Shown piece after piece: positions 32,781-45,062 of a DNA stretch of 64,000 bases. Positions within the stretch are counted from its first letter, which is position 1. Every line of letters begins with the position of its first letter. The notes under the pieces are model-generated. The model did no database searches and was not told the origin of the DNA. It worked only from the letters and a program-made list of their open reading frames with translations. The translations under genes and the position numbers were made by a program. Where the stretch lies: the NCBI GenBank assembly GCA_963575745.1, contig CAUYUJ010012114.1, positions 57,303 through 121,302 of the forward strand, written 5' to 3'. The DNA is from Prorocentrum cordatum. Lineage: Eukaryota; Sar; Dinophyceae; Prorocentrales; Prorocentraceae.

Positions 32781-33714
32781 GAAGACACCCCCAAAACAAA
32801 CTGAAGCAATCAAAGTGTTTGGACTCGTCGGGCCTTACTGGGGTCTTCCTGTGGCACTTTGGGTTGGGGCTGTCTTGGGGGCATGTTGATTGTGCCATCG
32901 TCATCGTGGCTTCGGGAGGGGGTGGAATGCGTACAAACTCTGCTGGTGGAGTGGGCGGCTTCGAAGATTACGGGAGCCCTACCAGGCAGCGCACAGTGGC
33001 GGACAACGATTCCGTTCCGCTTGAGAGACGCTTGAAAGAAGAGCACCCAGTGTGCCTGCCATTCAGGCGAGAGCCCCGTCTAGAGAAGGAAGTGCACTGC
33101 ATCCTGTTGGCGGGTGCAAAGATGCAGAGTACAAGAACCGCCCCGTCCGTGCAACCGATGCATGAGCTTACGCACCTGGTCCTCAAATGTTGCTGGTTTC
33201 TAGGGCAAGAGGCGCATGGAGAAGGAGCCGTCCTCCATCCAGGCAGCCGCCACATACTGTGAAGCGTCTGGCTGTCATTGGAAACGTCTCGGGGGAAACC
33301 CACGTAGAAAACCGAATGCCCTCCATCCTTCTATGTGCTGCAAGCCTGTGTCTACATATCAGAGTCAACGAGACTTGCAGGGCGTGTCCTTCTACACATG
33401 ACCTACTGCGAGCGACTACACAAAGGCAGGGATGCCAAGGGCACTCAAACCAAGTCCTGCACTCCTAGCCCACGCGCACCTCGAGATGGAGGCTTCAGTT
33501 GACAAGGATGTGAAGCCCTCCGTGACCTCGCCCGCAGGCCCCTTTCTTTTGGCGGTCGCCGCGGGTCCGCCACGCAGCAGAGCCGCCAGCGTGCCCTCGC
33601 CGCCTGCGCCTGCAGCGGCGGACGCCCCTGGGGGGTGGCGGACAGAAGCGCAAAACGACCCCATTCCTCCTCCCCACCCCCCCCTCATGATCTTCATCAC
33701 AACCATCGCCAACG
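32781..33714. other. Unique region with coding-like open frames, function unknown
   Basis: Balanced composition without repeats. The plus frame 32819-33262 includes RTVADNDSVPLERRLKEEHP and EVHCILLAGAKMQST. A second plus frame (33216-33401) includes YCEASGCHWKRLGG. A third (33432-33788) begins MPRALKPSPALLAHAHLEME and runs into a CAT tract. The minus strand is open as well, so these may be chance frames. No domain recognised. Confidence 0.3.
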
Positions 33715-34860
<1,146 letters not shown>

Positions 34861-35355
34861 CCTCGTCATCATCACGATGATCACGATAACATGCCTGTTG
34901 GAATATCATGACCCCATCCTCGTGGCACCACCAGGCACTTGACAATCCTCCCAACAGCCTACACTGATGGAAGGCTCCCTGGTTTTCAAGATCGGGCTGT
35001 ATGACTAAGCACCGCGCTCGTGTGCCTTACCGATGTCCATCAATTGCATGTATCGGGCTCCGTTCGCTTGCTTCGACCATCGTCATATCAGCATGGAAAG
35101 TCGTTTGCAAAAGTCAGCACGAAGAAAGCGGATGGAACACATGGCGTTTTCATATGTGGCTCTCACCTCAGCGCCGCGCGCACTGCTCTGAAAAGCCATC
35201 AGCATCGACGTGGATGGAGGACGGCTCCTCATCAAAAACAAGCCTCTGGATTGAGATCACCGAAATATTCATGATACGGATATCATACAGGTGTACAGTA
35301 ATACACACGGGATGAAGGGGCTCTTATTCGACATTGCATGCAATGACATGAACTG
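34861..35355. other. Balanced-composition unique sequence
   Basis: No repeats. Plus frames 35001-35315 and 35020-35274 (MCLTDVHQLHVSGSVRLLRP) and minus frame 35269-35469 all look mixed in composition, so frame choice is not possible by eye. Confidence 0.4.
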
Positions 35356-35590
35356 TGACCCGAGTTGTACGACTCGGTTTGTATACTGAGTGAATGGTTT
35401 AGGCATGGAGGGTGGATCCTGTTCGAAACGAGGCAATCGTCTGAATGGCATGGCCATAGGGCTGCTCATCTTTCAACGGTCGCTCCCCATAGTCTAATGA
35501 TGACTGTAGAGACTTACGAGGACGGGACTTGGGACCGACGTGTATACGGCCGCATCACTGTAATCCTGGATTTGCACTCCCGTTATTCCC
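35356..35590 (+). CDS. Possible exon or ORF remnant, unknown
   Basis: After an in-frame TGA just upstream, one plus frame reads about 75 mixed residues: SEWFRHGGWILFETRQSSEW, SLMMTVETYEDGTWDRRVYG, then RITVILDLHSRYS. It then runs into a (CTC)n tract that gives Leu/Pro. There is no recognised family and no start-site support, and it could be a chance open frame in unique DNA. Confidence 0.22.
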
Positions 35591-35725
35591 TCCTCCTGTT
35601 CCTGCCCCTCCTCCTCCTCCTCCTCCTCCTCCTCCCTCCTCCTCCTTATCCTCCTCCTCTTCCTCCTCCCCCAGCTCCTCCCTCCCTCCCTCCTCTCCTC
35701 TCCTCTCCTCTCCTCCCACTACCTC
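35585..35725. repeat. (CTC)n/(TCTCC)n tract
   Basis: A CTC tract followed by CTCCT and CTCTC runs up to about 35718. Confidence 0.92.
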
Positions 35726-36085
35726 GTGACGCCGAACGCTAGCGCTGCCCCCCTCCCCGCCCTCACTCGCCACCCCCCCCTCCCTCCGTCCTCTCCCCGA
35801 GATCCCCCTCTCTCTCCCTCTGGGCCCCTTGCCCGCAGGCCTCTCGGGGCCCCCTGCGCCACGCCTCGTGCGCTGCACGCACGTGCCACTGCACAGGCTG
35901 ACGGGGTGCTTCAATCCCGATCCGATCCCACCCGACCCCCCTTCGGCGGTGGACAAACCTCCCTTTAGTAAACCTCCCCTTAGTGAAAGCGACCTAGGGC
36001 CGAAATCGACGGACCTGGACCCGCAAAAATGACGGCCGCGACACCCTCTCGCGAACCGAAAACGGCCAATTCGCTAATCGACGTG
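35726..36085. other. Unique spacer with a small direct repeat
   Basis: AACCTCCCTTTAGT and AACCTCCCCTTAGTG are adjacent at about 35956-35985. Otherwise the sequence is unique and C-rich. No gene. Confidence 0.5.
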
Positions 36086-36444
36086 TCAAGGTAGGAGGTC
36101 TGTCCACCCCCGACCCCTCCCATTTGGGGGGCCGCGCGGACCCGCAGCAGCGGCGGGCGCGGGCGCCGCGGCGGGCGCCGCGGCCGGCGCCGGCGCCGGC
36201 GCCGAGGGCGCCGAGGGGGCCGCGGGGAGCAGCCACCCGACCCTGGGGCGCTTGGCCTGGCGCTCCTGCTCGGCCGCCAGCGCGGCCTGGAGCTCCTCGG
36301 CCTCGGGCGCCTGGGGCCCGGCCGCGGCGCGGCGCGCCGCGTCCTCGGGAGAGCGGGGGGAGGCCACGGGGCCTCCGCGGGGCGCGCTGCGGGGCAGCGG
36401 CCGTGGCCGCGTCGACGCCCGGGCCGTCGTAGGCGCGCGGAGCG

Positions 36445-36479
<35 letters not shown>

Positions 36480-36500
36480 TCGTCGTCGTCGGCGCAGTGA
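36086..36500 (-). CDS. Coding-like minus-strand ORF, unknown, Ala/Pro-rich C-terminus
   Basis: Read on the minus strand, the frame starts in a GAC/GGC patch (DDDDDDGDGDGDGD) and continues through RASTRPRPLPRSAPRGGP. A helix-prone stretch follows (SPEDAARRAAAGPQAPEAEE, LQAALAAEQERQAKRPRVGW), then an Ala-Pro repeat and RGWTDLLP before the stop at 36086. The acidic and helical segments look like a real protein rather than repeat translation. The start is unclear; a GTG at 36367 and upstream open sequence both exist. High GC makes long open frames likely by chance, so confidence is limited. Confidence 0.35.
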
Positions 36501-37310
<810 letters not shown>

Positions 37311-38179
37311 GCGCCCCCTCCGTCTCAGCGCCCTCCCGCGGCTCCAGCGCCCGCCCAGTGCCCCCTCCGCCCCGACCACTTTATTTCGGCACCGCACCCC
37401 CCCCCCGCTCCGCCCCCTCCCCCGCGCCGTCTCAGCGCCCCCCCGCGGCTCCAGCGCCCGCCCAGTGCCCCCTCCGCCTCGACCACTTTATTTCGGCACC
37501 GCACCCCCCCCCGCTCCGCCCCCTCCCCCGCGCCGTCTCAGCGCCCCCCCGCGGCTCCAGCGCCCGCCCAGGCCTCCTCCGCCCCGACCACTTTATTTCG
37601 GCACCGCACCCCTCCCCCTCCGCCCCCTCCCCCGCGCCGTCTCAGCGCCCCCCCGCGGCTCCAGCGCCCGCCCAGTGCCCCCTCCGCCACGACCACTTTA
37701 TTTCGGCACCGCACCCCCCCTCCCCGCTCCGCCCCCTCCCCCGCGCCGTCTCAGCGCCCCCGCGCGGCTCCGGCGCCCTCCCCGTGCCCCCATCGCCCCC
37801 GACCACTATATTTCGGCACCGCACCCCCCCCCCGCTCCGCCCCTCCCCCGCGTCGTCCTCGCGCCCCCGCGCGGCTCCAGCGCCCGCCCAGCGCCCCCTC
37901 CGCCCCGACCACTTTATTTCGGCACCGCACCCCCCCTCCCCGCTCCGCCCCCTTCCCCGCGCCGTCTCAGCGCCCCCGCGCGGCTCCAGCGCCCGCCCAG
38001 TGCCCCCTCCGCCCCGACCATTTTATTTCGGCACCGCACCCCCCCCCCGCTCCGCCCCCTCCCCCGCGCCGTCTCAGCGCCCCTGCGCGGCTCCAGCGCC
38101 CGCCCAGTGCCCCCTCCGCCCCGACCACTTTATTTCGGCACCGCACCCCCCCCCCCCTCCCGCCCCCTCCCCCTCGCCG
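37311..38179. repeat. ~108-bp minisatellite, variant 1
   Basis: TTTATTTCGGCACCGCACCC recurs at about 37379, 37487, 37588, 37696, 37807, 37914, 38024 and 38130 (steps of 101-111 bp). Between the phrases lie C-rich linkers with GCGGCTCCAGCGCCCGCCCA. Confidence 0.95.
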
Positions 38180-38279
38180 NNNNNNNNNNNNNNNNNNNNN
38201 NNNNNNNNNNNNNNNNNNNNNNNNNNNNNNNNNNNNNNNNNNNNNNNNNNNNNNNNNNNNNNNNNNNNNNNNNNNNNNN
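38180..38279. other. Assembly gap of 100 N
   Basis: Exactly 100 unknown bases, a conventional gap of unspecified length. Open frames that cross it are not real. Confidence 0.99.
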
Positions 38280-39010
38280 CTCCGCCCCGACGATTTTATT
38301 TTTCGCGACGCACCCCTCACCCCCCCCAGTGGGACCTCCCCAGCGCCCCCCAGTGGTCCCCAGCGCCCCCCAGCCTCCGCGCCCAGTGCCCCCCTCCGCC
38401 CCGACGATTTTATTTTTCGCGACGCCCCCCTCCCCCCCCCCCAGTGGGACCTCCCCAGCGCCCCCCCAGTGGCCCCCAGCGCCCCCCAGTGGGGCCTCCC
38501 CAGCCGCGCCCAGTGCCCCCTCCGCCCCGACGATTTTATTTTTCGCGACGCACCCCTCCTCCCCCCAGTGGGACCTCCCCAGCGCTCCCCAGTGGTCCCC
38601 AGCGCCCCCCAGTGGGGCCTCCCCAGCCGCGCCCAGTGCCCCCTCCGCCCCGACGATTTTATTTTTCGCGACGCACCCCTCCCCCCCCCGTGGGCCCTCC
38701 CCAGCGCCCGCCCAGTTGGTCCCTCAGAGCCCCCCAGTGGAGCCTCCCACAGCCGCGCCCAGCGCCCCCTCCGCCCCGACGTTTTTTTTTTTGTTTCGCG
38801 ACGCACCCCTCCCCCCCCCCCCAGTGGGACCTCCCGAGCCCCCCAGTGGTCCCAGCGCCCCCGAGTGGGGCCTCCCCCGCCGCGCCCAGCGCCCCCTCCG
38901 CCCCCGACGATTTTATTTTTCGCGACGCACCCCTCCCCCCCACCAGTGGGACCTCCCCAGCGCCCCCCAGTGGTCCCCAGCGCCCCCAAGTGGAGCCTCC
39001 CCCCTCCTCC
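38280..39010. repeat. ~120-bp minisatellite, variant 2
   Basis: CGACGATTTTATTTTTCGCG recurs near 38287, 38402, 38526, 38648, 38776 (altered) and 38906. Linkers read CCCCCAGTGGGACCTCCCC. It is related to variant 1 across the gap but clearly diverged, so the gap lies at or near the switch between subfamilies. Confidence 0.93.
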
Positions 39011-39054
39011 TCCACCTCCTCCTCCTCCCCCTTCCTTTTTGTGCAAGAGCCATG

Positions 39055-39240
39055 GCACACGTGCCACTTGTTGGAGGAAGGGTGGGCTCGAGCTTCTTGA
39101 AGAAAGGGTGAAGCTCGAGCTTTTTAGAAGAGAAATAAGCTCGAGTTTCTTGGAGGAAGGGTGGGCTCTCCCATTGGAAGCTCGAGCTCCTTGGAGGAAG
39201 GGTGGGCCCGAGCTTCTTCGAGGAAGCTTCTTGGCGACCG
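39055..39240. repeat. GGAGGAAGGGTGGGCTCGAG degenerate tandem repeat
   Basis: Four to five units of about 35-40 bp, each with TTGGAGGAAGGGTGGGC and GAGCTTCTT. Confidence 0.8.
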
Positions 39241-39712
39241 TGGCGACTCGATGGCAAGGGTGATGACGATGCTGACGACGGGTGAGATTCGGACGAGACG
39301 ATGATGCCCCCCGGTTGGCAGGCGGTACCCCTTTCCCCAGGCGCCGACCGTCCTCGCGCCTGAGCTCCCTCTCCTGGCACTGCCTGCGGAGGGCGCCGAC
39401 GACGCACTGACACCCCAGCCAGGCCCATCTGGGGCCAGCATCGGTGCATACGCCCTCCAGGCTTGGCCAGGAGGGCGTACGACAGGCTCGTGCCGTGACG
39501 ACGTCGGCGCCGGTGTCTGGCACCGCGTGGGCCGTTACACCCTGAACGATCGCTGCTTTCCGACGGCGCAGGTCGTCCAGTATCGGCCGACTCTGAACCA
39601 CTGGCGGCGCTCAGCCTCGAGAACGCCCGCGCTGGGGTCGCCGCTGCGCCAGCGCGCCTCAGGCGAGCCGAAAGAGGGGGAGACTGGTGCAGAGGGGAGC
39701 ACTGACACAGAG
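39241..39712. other. Unique region with a TGGCCAGG-family foldback
   Basis: A palindrome at about 39449-39479 (TACGCCCTCC ... GGAGGGCGTA) sits in ATCGGTGCATACGCCC-type sequence like that of the 6821-6965 element. The rest is unique. Confidence 0.6.
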
Positions 39713-40097
39713 GAACAAAAAAACACGGCATAAACATACCCACAGGAGGAGGCACCTCCAGAGAGGAGGCGGAGGCGGAGGCGGAGGCGGAGGCGGAGGC
39801 GGAGGCGGAGGCGGAGGAGGAGGAGGAGGAGGAGGAGGAGGAGGAGGGAGGAGGGACCAGGAGGGAGGGAGGAGGAGGAGGAGGAGGAGGAGGAGAAGGA
39901 GGCGGGGGCGGGGGCGGAGGCGGAGGAGGAGGAGGAGGCTTGACGGCCCGCGCGGACTTCTTGACTCTGCGCTGGACCCCCCCTCCCCGGCGCGCGGGAG
40001 CGCGCAAGGGGCGGCGCCGCCAGGGGGCCCCCAGCGCAGGTGCAAGAGAGCTGCGGAGGCCGCCAAAACTGTACGCTCATGCCGTCAATGTTTGTTC
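39713..40097. mobile_element. MITE-like element E, copy 1
   Basis: Left end GAACAAAAAAACACGGCATA (39713 on) and the reverse complement of the right end (GAACAAACATTGACGGCATG, ending 40097) form imperfect terminal inverted repeats of about 28 bp. The interior holds a large (GGC/GGA)n purine expansion (39765-39935). The right part (CGCGCGGACTTC...GGACCCC) matches copy 2. Confidence 0.6.
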
Positions 40098-40956
40098 TCA
40101 TTGCGGGCCTGGAAAGAAGCACCAACACGGACTCGGCAGGGCACCTCAACGGGGGAGAAGATGATCATTGGCTTTGGCGTTGGTGGGCATACCTCTGCCA
40201 CCTGGGAGGCCCGAATACCACCACCACCACCGAGATCGGGATCATCCTCCCTCGGTGTAGGCAAGCCGCCGATATCTGTGACGGTGCCAACCCCCAGGCC
40301 TCCGATCTTCGACGACCTGGAAACGATGCCACGTCGCCGACCGATTGGCCGCAGACCTCCAAGGAGGCAACCAGACGATCCACTGGCAGGCTGGGGCGCC
40401 CCGATCGGCGAGCACTCGGCGATGGGGGAACTCCATGCTTCTGGGAAGCACGCACCGGACGTACGCGCCCAGCCAGTCCGCGAGACCAGCTTCGTGATAC
40501 GGTAGATTCGCGCGGCGTCGGCGCGCTCAAAGGTGTCTGACACCGCGTCGATCGTTCAGCCTTGAACCGATCGCGGCCCCGATCTGTCAAGGGTGAATTC
40601 CGTCGGGTCCAGTGGCGTCACCGTATCCCTCGGTGCTTCCGCGTCGCAGAATTCAACCCTGAACGCCTTCGCCAGTGACGCCCGCGCACCATCGCCGCAC
40701 GAACCTACAGTCAAACCATATAAGGATGCGCGGTAAGGATGCGAGGGCCTTGGACGCTCATGCCGAGGCTCTTCGAACGGGGCTGGCAATCAAAAGTGGT
40801 TGAAGATGGACCGAAGATGACCAAAGAGGCAAGGATGCAAGGGTATCCACGGGAAGTCGATCATCCTTCCTATGCGGGTTGACTGTACCGTACCAGCCTC
40901 GTGCCACGAACGTTCGCGCAATGCGCTCTTACGAAGCCAACGCGGATTCACAGAAT
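40098..40956. other. Unique region with open plus frame
   Basis: A plus frame ending at 40505 contains EKMIIGFGVGGHTSATWEAR and PIFDDLETMPRRRPIGRRPP. The opposite strand is also open over 40085-40543 (152 residues). No domain is visible and I cannot choose between frames. Confidence 0.3.
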
Positions 40957-41116
40957 AAGAAAAAAAAAAAACTATAAACATAAACTGTTGGCGCTCCGCG
41001 CGGATTTCTCAGACCTGACCTGGACCCCCTCCCTGGCGCGAGGAGCGCGCCTAGCGCGGATCCAAGAGATCTGCGGGGAGCGCAAAAAGTGTATGTTTAT
41101 GCCGTTGTTTGTTCTT
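40957..41116. mobile_element. MITE-like element E, copy 2
   Basis: A 160-bp element. The left end AAGAAAAAAAAAAAACTATA pairs with the right end ATGCCGTTGTTTGTTCTT in inverted orientation (AACATA and GCGC phrases at matching positions). It is bracketed by 26-bp direct repeats of the form GCTCTTACGAAGCC (40925-40950) and GCTCTTTCGAAGCC (41120-41145), 24 of 26 identical. These could be a target duplication or an older tandem duplication. Confidence 0.65.
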
Positions 41117-41497
41117 CGAGCTCTTTCGAAGCCACCGCGGATTCATGTACACGTTACGTCCTCTCGCTCTGGAAGGCCTCCCTCACTCGGAGCCCGTCAG
41201 CACGCACCGATGCTGGGCCAGGCGCTGGCCGGGCCAGGACCGGTGCAGGTGCGGAGCGCACGATTGAGGGGGCCCCAGGGAGACACAAATAAATCAACAC
41301 GAAGCCCAGGATTCCACACAGTGTTTACGTATCTTCTGGAGCTTCGTCTCCCCCTCCACTTCACAGATCTTCCCCTGGAGATCTGCGTCTGTGTGTGTGC
41401 TTCTGTGTGCAGATGTTCCCCTCCTGCGCTATTTAGCAGACGAGGACTGGTATAAAATAAATGTTTCCGCCGTCGGGGGCGCCAACTCCCTGGGCGG
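41117..41497. other. Unique spacer with a foldback
   Basis: An imperfect palindrome at about 41205-41262 (GCACCGATGCTGGGCC ... GGGCCAGGACCGGTGC) belongs to the same family as 6821-6965. No gene. Confidence 0.6.
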
Positions 41498-42150
41498 CTA
41501 CAAAGCTGAAACCACTACGGTGCCACGTTGGGGCGCAACAAACTTTCCAGCCGCCCTGGGGCAGGCATCCCCGACGGCGGAAAAACGCTCATCCTTTACC
41601 GCCCTCTTCGTCCCCGCCGCTCTCGCGGGCGCCCCCCGCCGCCTGGCCACCTCGGCCGCGGCGCGCAGGACCTGCTGCGGCAGCAGCCTCTCGGCCGCCT
41701 GCGCACCGCCCGCCCCCTCCTCGCCCCGCCCGCGCCGCCCCTCGGGTCGCCTGGGCCGCCGCTCCTCCGAGCGCGGCGCGGCGCCGCGCCCCTCCGAGCC
41801 CGCCCTGCCGCCGCGCTCGACGCCGCGCTCGGCGCTGCGCCGGCGCCGCGGGCCCCCCGCGGGTGACGGCGGGCGCCGGCGCCCTCCGGGCAGCGACGGC
41901 GAGCGCTCGCGGGCGCGCGAGCGCTCGCGGGCGCGCGAGCGCTCGCGCGCCGCCGCGTGTGGCGTCGAGGCTGGCGCGGCCGTCTCGCGCGCCGCGGCGC
42001 GCGAGGCGGCTGCAGTCTCCGCGGGCGCTGCGGCGGCCGCCGCGGCCTCTGGAGCGGCTGCGTCCTGTGCAGGCGGGCGAGGGGGACGAGAAGGGTCTTC
42101 TCCAGGTGCGGCCAAGAGCGAGTGAGTGGGGAGGAGGGGAACAAAAGGCA
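41498..42150 (-). CDS. Coding-like minus-strand ORF, Ala/Arg-rich, unknown
   Basis: From an ATG at 42150 the minus frame reads MPFVPLLPTHSLLAAPGEDP. An Ala-rich region follows, then an RERSRARERSRARERS repeat (an 18-bp DNA repeat near 41905-41950), a basic region, and a non-repetitive C-terminus (AAERLLPQQVLRAAAEVARR, then KRAVKDERFSAVGDACPRAA and PQRGTVVVSAL) ending at 41498. The C-terminal 70 residues are the best evidence for coding. There is no recognised domain. The GC-rich Arg/Ala frames could also arise by chance. Confidence 0.38.
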
Positions 42151-42500
42151 TGACTACTCCCCTCCCTCTTTTCCGCTCTCCTCCGTCTCCTCCGTCTCCT
42201 CCTCCTCCTCCTCCTCCTCCTCCTTCTCCTCCTCCTCCTCCTCTCAATATTATTGGTATGATTAGTATTACTACTACTATTTTGAGTATCATCATCATCC
42301 TTCTTTTTCATCTGAGTAGTAGACATATTTTCTGAGTGGTAACACTATTTATATTCTTATGAGTGACATTAATCTGAATATTAGTAGTACGACCTCCTCC
42401 TCCTCCACCTCCTCCTCCTCCTCCTCCGCCTCCGCCTGCGCATGCGCCTGCGCCTGCGCCTCCGCCCTCCCCTGCCCTCTTGTGAGGTCCAAGCATCCCC
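42151..42500. repeat. CTC tracts around an AT-rich patch
   Basis: (CTC)n at about 42178-42243, an A/T-rich patch with TAGTATTACTACTACT at 42244-42390, then (CTC)n and CGCCTG repeats to 42470. Confidence 0.8.
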
Positions 42501-43494
42501 AAGGGCGACGTACTCCCAGAGAGGACTAGCAGGATTCATGGCTCCAGCCACACCGTGCGCCAATGCGCCCAGCCCTGGTCCCTACGAGGGCCTCTTTCCA
42601 GGGTGCGCCTGTCCTGGGAAGCGTATGGCCTTCCCTGAGCCTTCGCTCTCTCAGGCGGAAAGGGAGGGGAAGACGGGAGGCCTCGGTGTCCAATCGCTCC
42701 GCCACCTCCGTGCCCAAGGGCGGCGATGATTCCGCAGCTGGCACGTCGGGGATGCCGGCCACGAACTCGAAGTCCTGGTGCCGCCATCGTTGTGGCCACC
42801 GCCGCCGTCCGTCGTAGCCGCCACCGCTGCCGCCGCCGTCGTCCTCGCTGCGGACGTCACTGCGGTCGTCCTCGCCGCTGTCGTCAGCGTCGCCGCCGCC
42901 GGCGTCATCGCCGCCGCCGCCGTCGATGCCGCTCCTCCCCCGGCCTCTCCTGGGATACGTTCTGACCAGGATCTCGAGACGAACCCATCCGCGGCGACTG
43001 GGGCCTCCCAGGAGGCCCCCGCGCCGCCCCCCAGGGGATAAGAGGAGGATGAGGAATCGGAGCCGCACCGCGAAGCGCGAAGCGCGAAGAACTTCGCGCC
43101 CTCGAGGGCGCCCTTGTCGATCCCCGTATGCAGGGGGACGGGGACGGGGACGGGGGGCGACTAAGCCATACTGACGGCAGGGCGGCTCCTCGAGGTCCGG
43201 GTCCTCGGCCTCGGCCGCGCCCAGCGCTCGGCCCCGCGGCCTCGGCCGGAGCTCGCGCACGCGCCACCGCCAGGCCGGCGGGCCGCAGAGGTGCCCCACG
43301 AGGGCGAGCTCCTCCGGTGGCAGCTCACGAGAGCCTCCCCTGCCAGGAGACGACGCCAGGACGAGGATCACATCGGGCGGGGACGAATCGAGAATCTCTG
43401 AGATCCGGCAGCTCTGGAGGACATCTCGGTCGCCGCGGCCTTCTCCGAGCGTTCTAGAACGCTCTTAGCGTTCTGGAACGCTCTGAAACAGATT
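42501..43494. other. GC-rich unique region with GCC/GTC-rich patch, motif G and a palindromic motif
   Basis: CCGCCGTC-type repeats at about 42780-42925, motif G at 42950-43020 (TCTGACCAGGATCTCGAGAC ... GGCCTCCCAGGAGGCC), and the GCGAAGCGCGAA palindrome at 43067-43105 followed by CTCGAGGGCGCCC. A GGGGAC tandem lies at about 43132-43160 and a GCGTTCTAGAACGC palindrome-like pair at 43448-43485. Minus frames are open, but no domain is recognised. Confidence 0.5.
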
Positions 43495-43675
43495 TAATCA
43501 TCCTAGCCTCGTCCGAAACTATCCTGTTGGCCGACGGTAATCGACGCCCATGGACCCTAGTCGACGGTGGTCGGCGCTGAATCGACACTTGTCGACGCTG
43601 GCCGACGTCAATCCGCGCTAGTCTGCGCTATCTCACTGATTGTCAGACGCTGCTCGACGCTCATCAACGCTGAAG
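43495..43675. repeat. Degenerate TCGACGCT decamer repeat
   Basis: Phrases such as AATCGACGCC, TAGTCGACGG, TTGTCGACGC and TGCTCGACGC recur at about 10-bp spacing. A purer array of the same unit is at 59465-59580. Confidence 0.75.
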
Positions 43676-43962
43676 CGGAATCTACTCCCCCGACCTCTCC
43701 CAGGGTGCGCTCTGACCAGGATGCCGAGGCGAACCCCTTGGTGGCGACGATGGCCTCCCAGGAGGCCCAACGAAAGGCGAAAACGAGGCAAGGGCAGCAG
43801 TATTGGTACATGTTCCTCCTCTACGTCGGAGGCGAGCGAGGGGGGGAAATGAGAAGGAGAAGGCCTTCTCAGAATGCGCCTGGACTTCCCAAAAGCCCTC
43901 GCGCCTTCTGAGAGGTCTTGGAAACCTTCTCAGAAGGCCTGGGGACTTCCGAGCCTTCTTTA
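43676..43962. other. Motif G copy and CCTTCTCAGAAGG palindromes
   Basis: Motif G (TCTGACCAGGATGCCGAGGC ... GGCCTCCCAGGAGGCCC) lies at 43690-43770. GGCCTTCTCAGAA, CCTTCTGAGAGG and CCTTCTCAGAAGGCC recur at 43860-43940, with relatives at 27775-27825. Confidence 0.6.
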
Positions 43963-44110
43963 GAGGCCTCCTAGATGGGGTCCGAGTAGATGGGGTCAGA
44001 GGGTCGCGCCGCATCGGCGATACATCGGCGATGCACCGGCGATGCATCGGCGACGTCGGTGATGCAACGCTGGCGTCGGCGTGGAGAAAATCCGCCGACC
44101 CCTTGTGGTT
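43963..44110 (+). mobile_element. Foldback element H, copy 1 (3' arm missing)
   Basis: AGGCCTCCTAGATGGGGTCC at 43963 begins a stretch that parallels the left arm of the element at 45420. It has GCGCCGCATCGGCGAT tandem CATCGGCGATG units and GGAGAAAATC. The inverted right arm is not present. Confidence 0.6.
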
Positions 44111-44376
44111 CTCTGGGCGTGTGAGATGATCCCCCCCCATAATCCCCCCCCCAAGTGACCCCACACTGGCAATTCGACCCTCCCCCCGGGCGCGGCGCGA
44201 CCCCGGACCGAACGCGCCATGGGGGAGCGGAGGGCTACAAAACAGGCCTAAAAGGCACCAAAACGCTCCCCTGACGGTCCCAGAGGGCCACGAGTCGCCG
44301 AAATATCGCTCCTTGACGCCCACGGTGGCCTCCAGTCGGCCTCCGAAGCTGCCAAGACGCCCCAAAAGGCCCCCAA
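44111..44376. other. Unique spacer
   Basis: C-run rich start (ATCCCCCCCC twice), then mixed sequence ending in CCAAGACGCCCC-type units of the GGCCCCAAGA family. No gene. Confidence 0.5.
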
Positions 44377-44622
44377 GATGAGGATAGGGGGAGTATCAGT
44401 GGACGCCAAAGGGGTTACGCCTGGCCTAACCTAGTTTATAAAGGGGCTACACATGCCCCAAATGGCTTAGGGGGATAAGACAACTCCGCTAAGTGGGTGG
44501 GGCCCACTTAGCCTGGATCGCGATCCCCCCCAAGCCACTTGGGGCATGTGTAACCCGCTGAGAAGCCAAATTAAGCCGGGTGTAGCCCCTGTGGCGTCCA
44601 CTGATAAGCCCCCCCCATCATC
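44377..44622. mobile_element. 246-bp foldback MITE-like element
   Basis: Two arms of about 95 bp pair along their length: TATCAGTGGACGCC at the left against GGCGTCCACTGATA at the right, and CTACACATGCCCCAAATGGC against GCCACTTGGGGCATGTGTAA. The centre has a perfect 10-bp stem (44488-44497 with 44503-44512, GCTAAGTGGG/CCCACTTAGC) and a GGATCGCGATCC palindrome. No coding capacity and no clear target duplication. Confidence 0.82.
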
Positions 44623-45062
44623 TAAGCACCCCCACCCGCCCAGCCCAGTGGAGAGGAGGCCTCCTCCCTCCCGCCTCTCCCCCGGGCTCGCCGCCGACTA
44701 AGCTCCTCCGCCGCAAGCCGCTCGCCGTCCACGTCGCCCAAGCCCTCGCCCTTTGCGGACCGCTCGCCGACCGGGACGCGCGGGCTCTCGGCCTCGGCCG
44801 CGGGCGCGGCCGCCTCCTGCGCCTGCGCGCCCTGCGGCTTCGAGCCCTCCTCCGCCTCGTCCTCCTCGTGAGAGGAGGAGGAGGAGGAGGAGGAAGAGGA
44901 AGAAGAGGAGGAGGAGGAGGAGGAGGAGCAGGAGGAGGAGGAGGAGGAGGAGGAGCAGGAGGAGGAGGAGGCGGAGGAGGGCGGGGCGCCAACGGGGGGG
45001 GGGGCGGCTGGTCCTGCCCGACTGCCTGACAGACCACCCCAACCACACCCGAAGACCCACAC
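44622..45062 (-). CDS. Coding-like minus-strand ORF with poly-Ser tract, unknown
   Basis: The minus frame passes through a (TCC)n-encoded poly-Ser tract (plus-strand GGA at 44873-44985). It continues as HEEDEAEEGSKPQGAQAQEA, SPRVPVGERSAKGEGLGDVD and GERLAAEELSRRRARGRGG to a stop at 44622. The acidic, then mixed, then basic region is typical of eukaryotic linker sequence, but there is no recognisable domain. An overlapping minus frame (44618-45481) is open further upstream (ERDLSQAVCWSGRSLRLGLR), so the true frame and start are uncertain. Confidence 0.33.
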   Translation of the reverse strand: MWVFGCGWGGLSGSRAGPAAPPPVGAPPSSASSSSCSSSSSSSSCSSSSSSSSSSSSSSSSSSSHEEDEAEEGSKPQGAQAQEAAAPAAEAESPRVPVGERSAKGEGLGDVDGERLAAEELSRRRARGRGGREEASSPLGWAGGGA

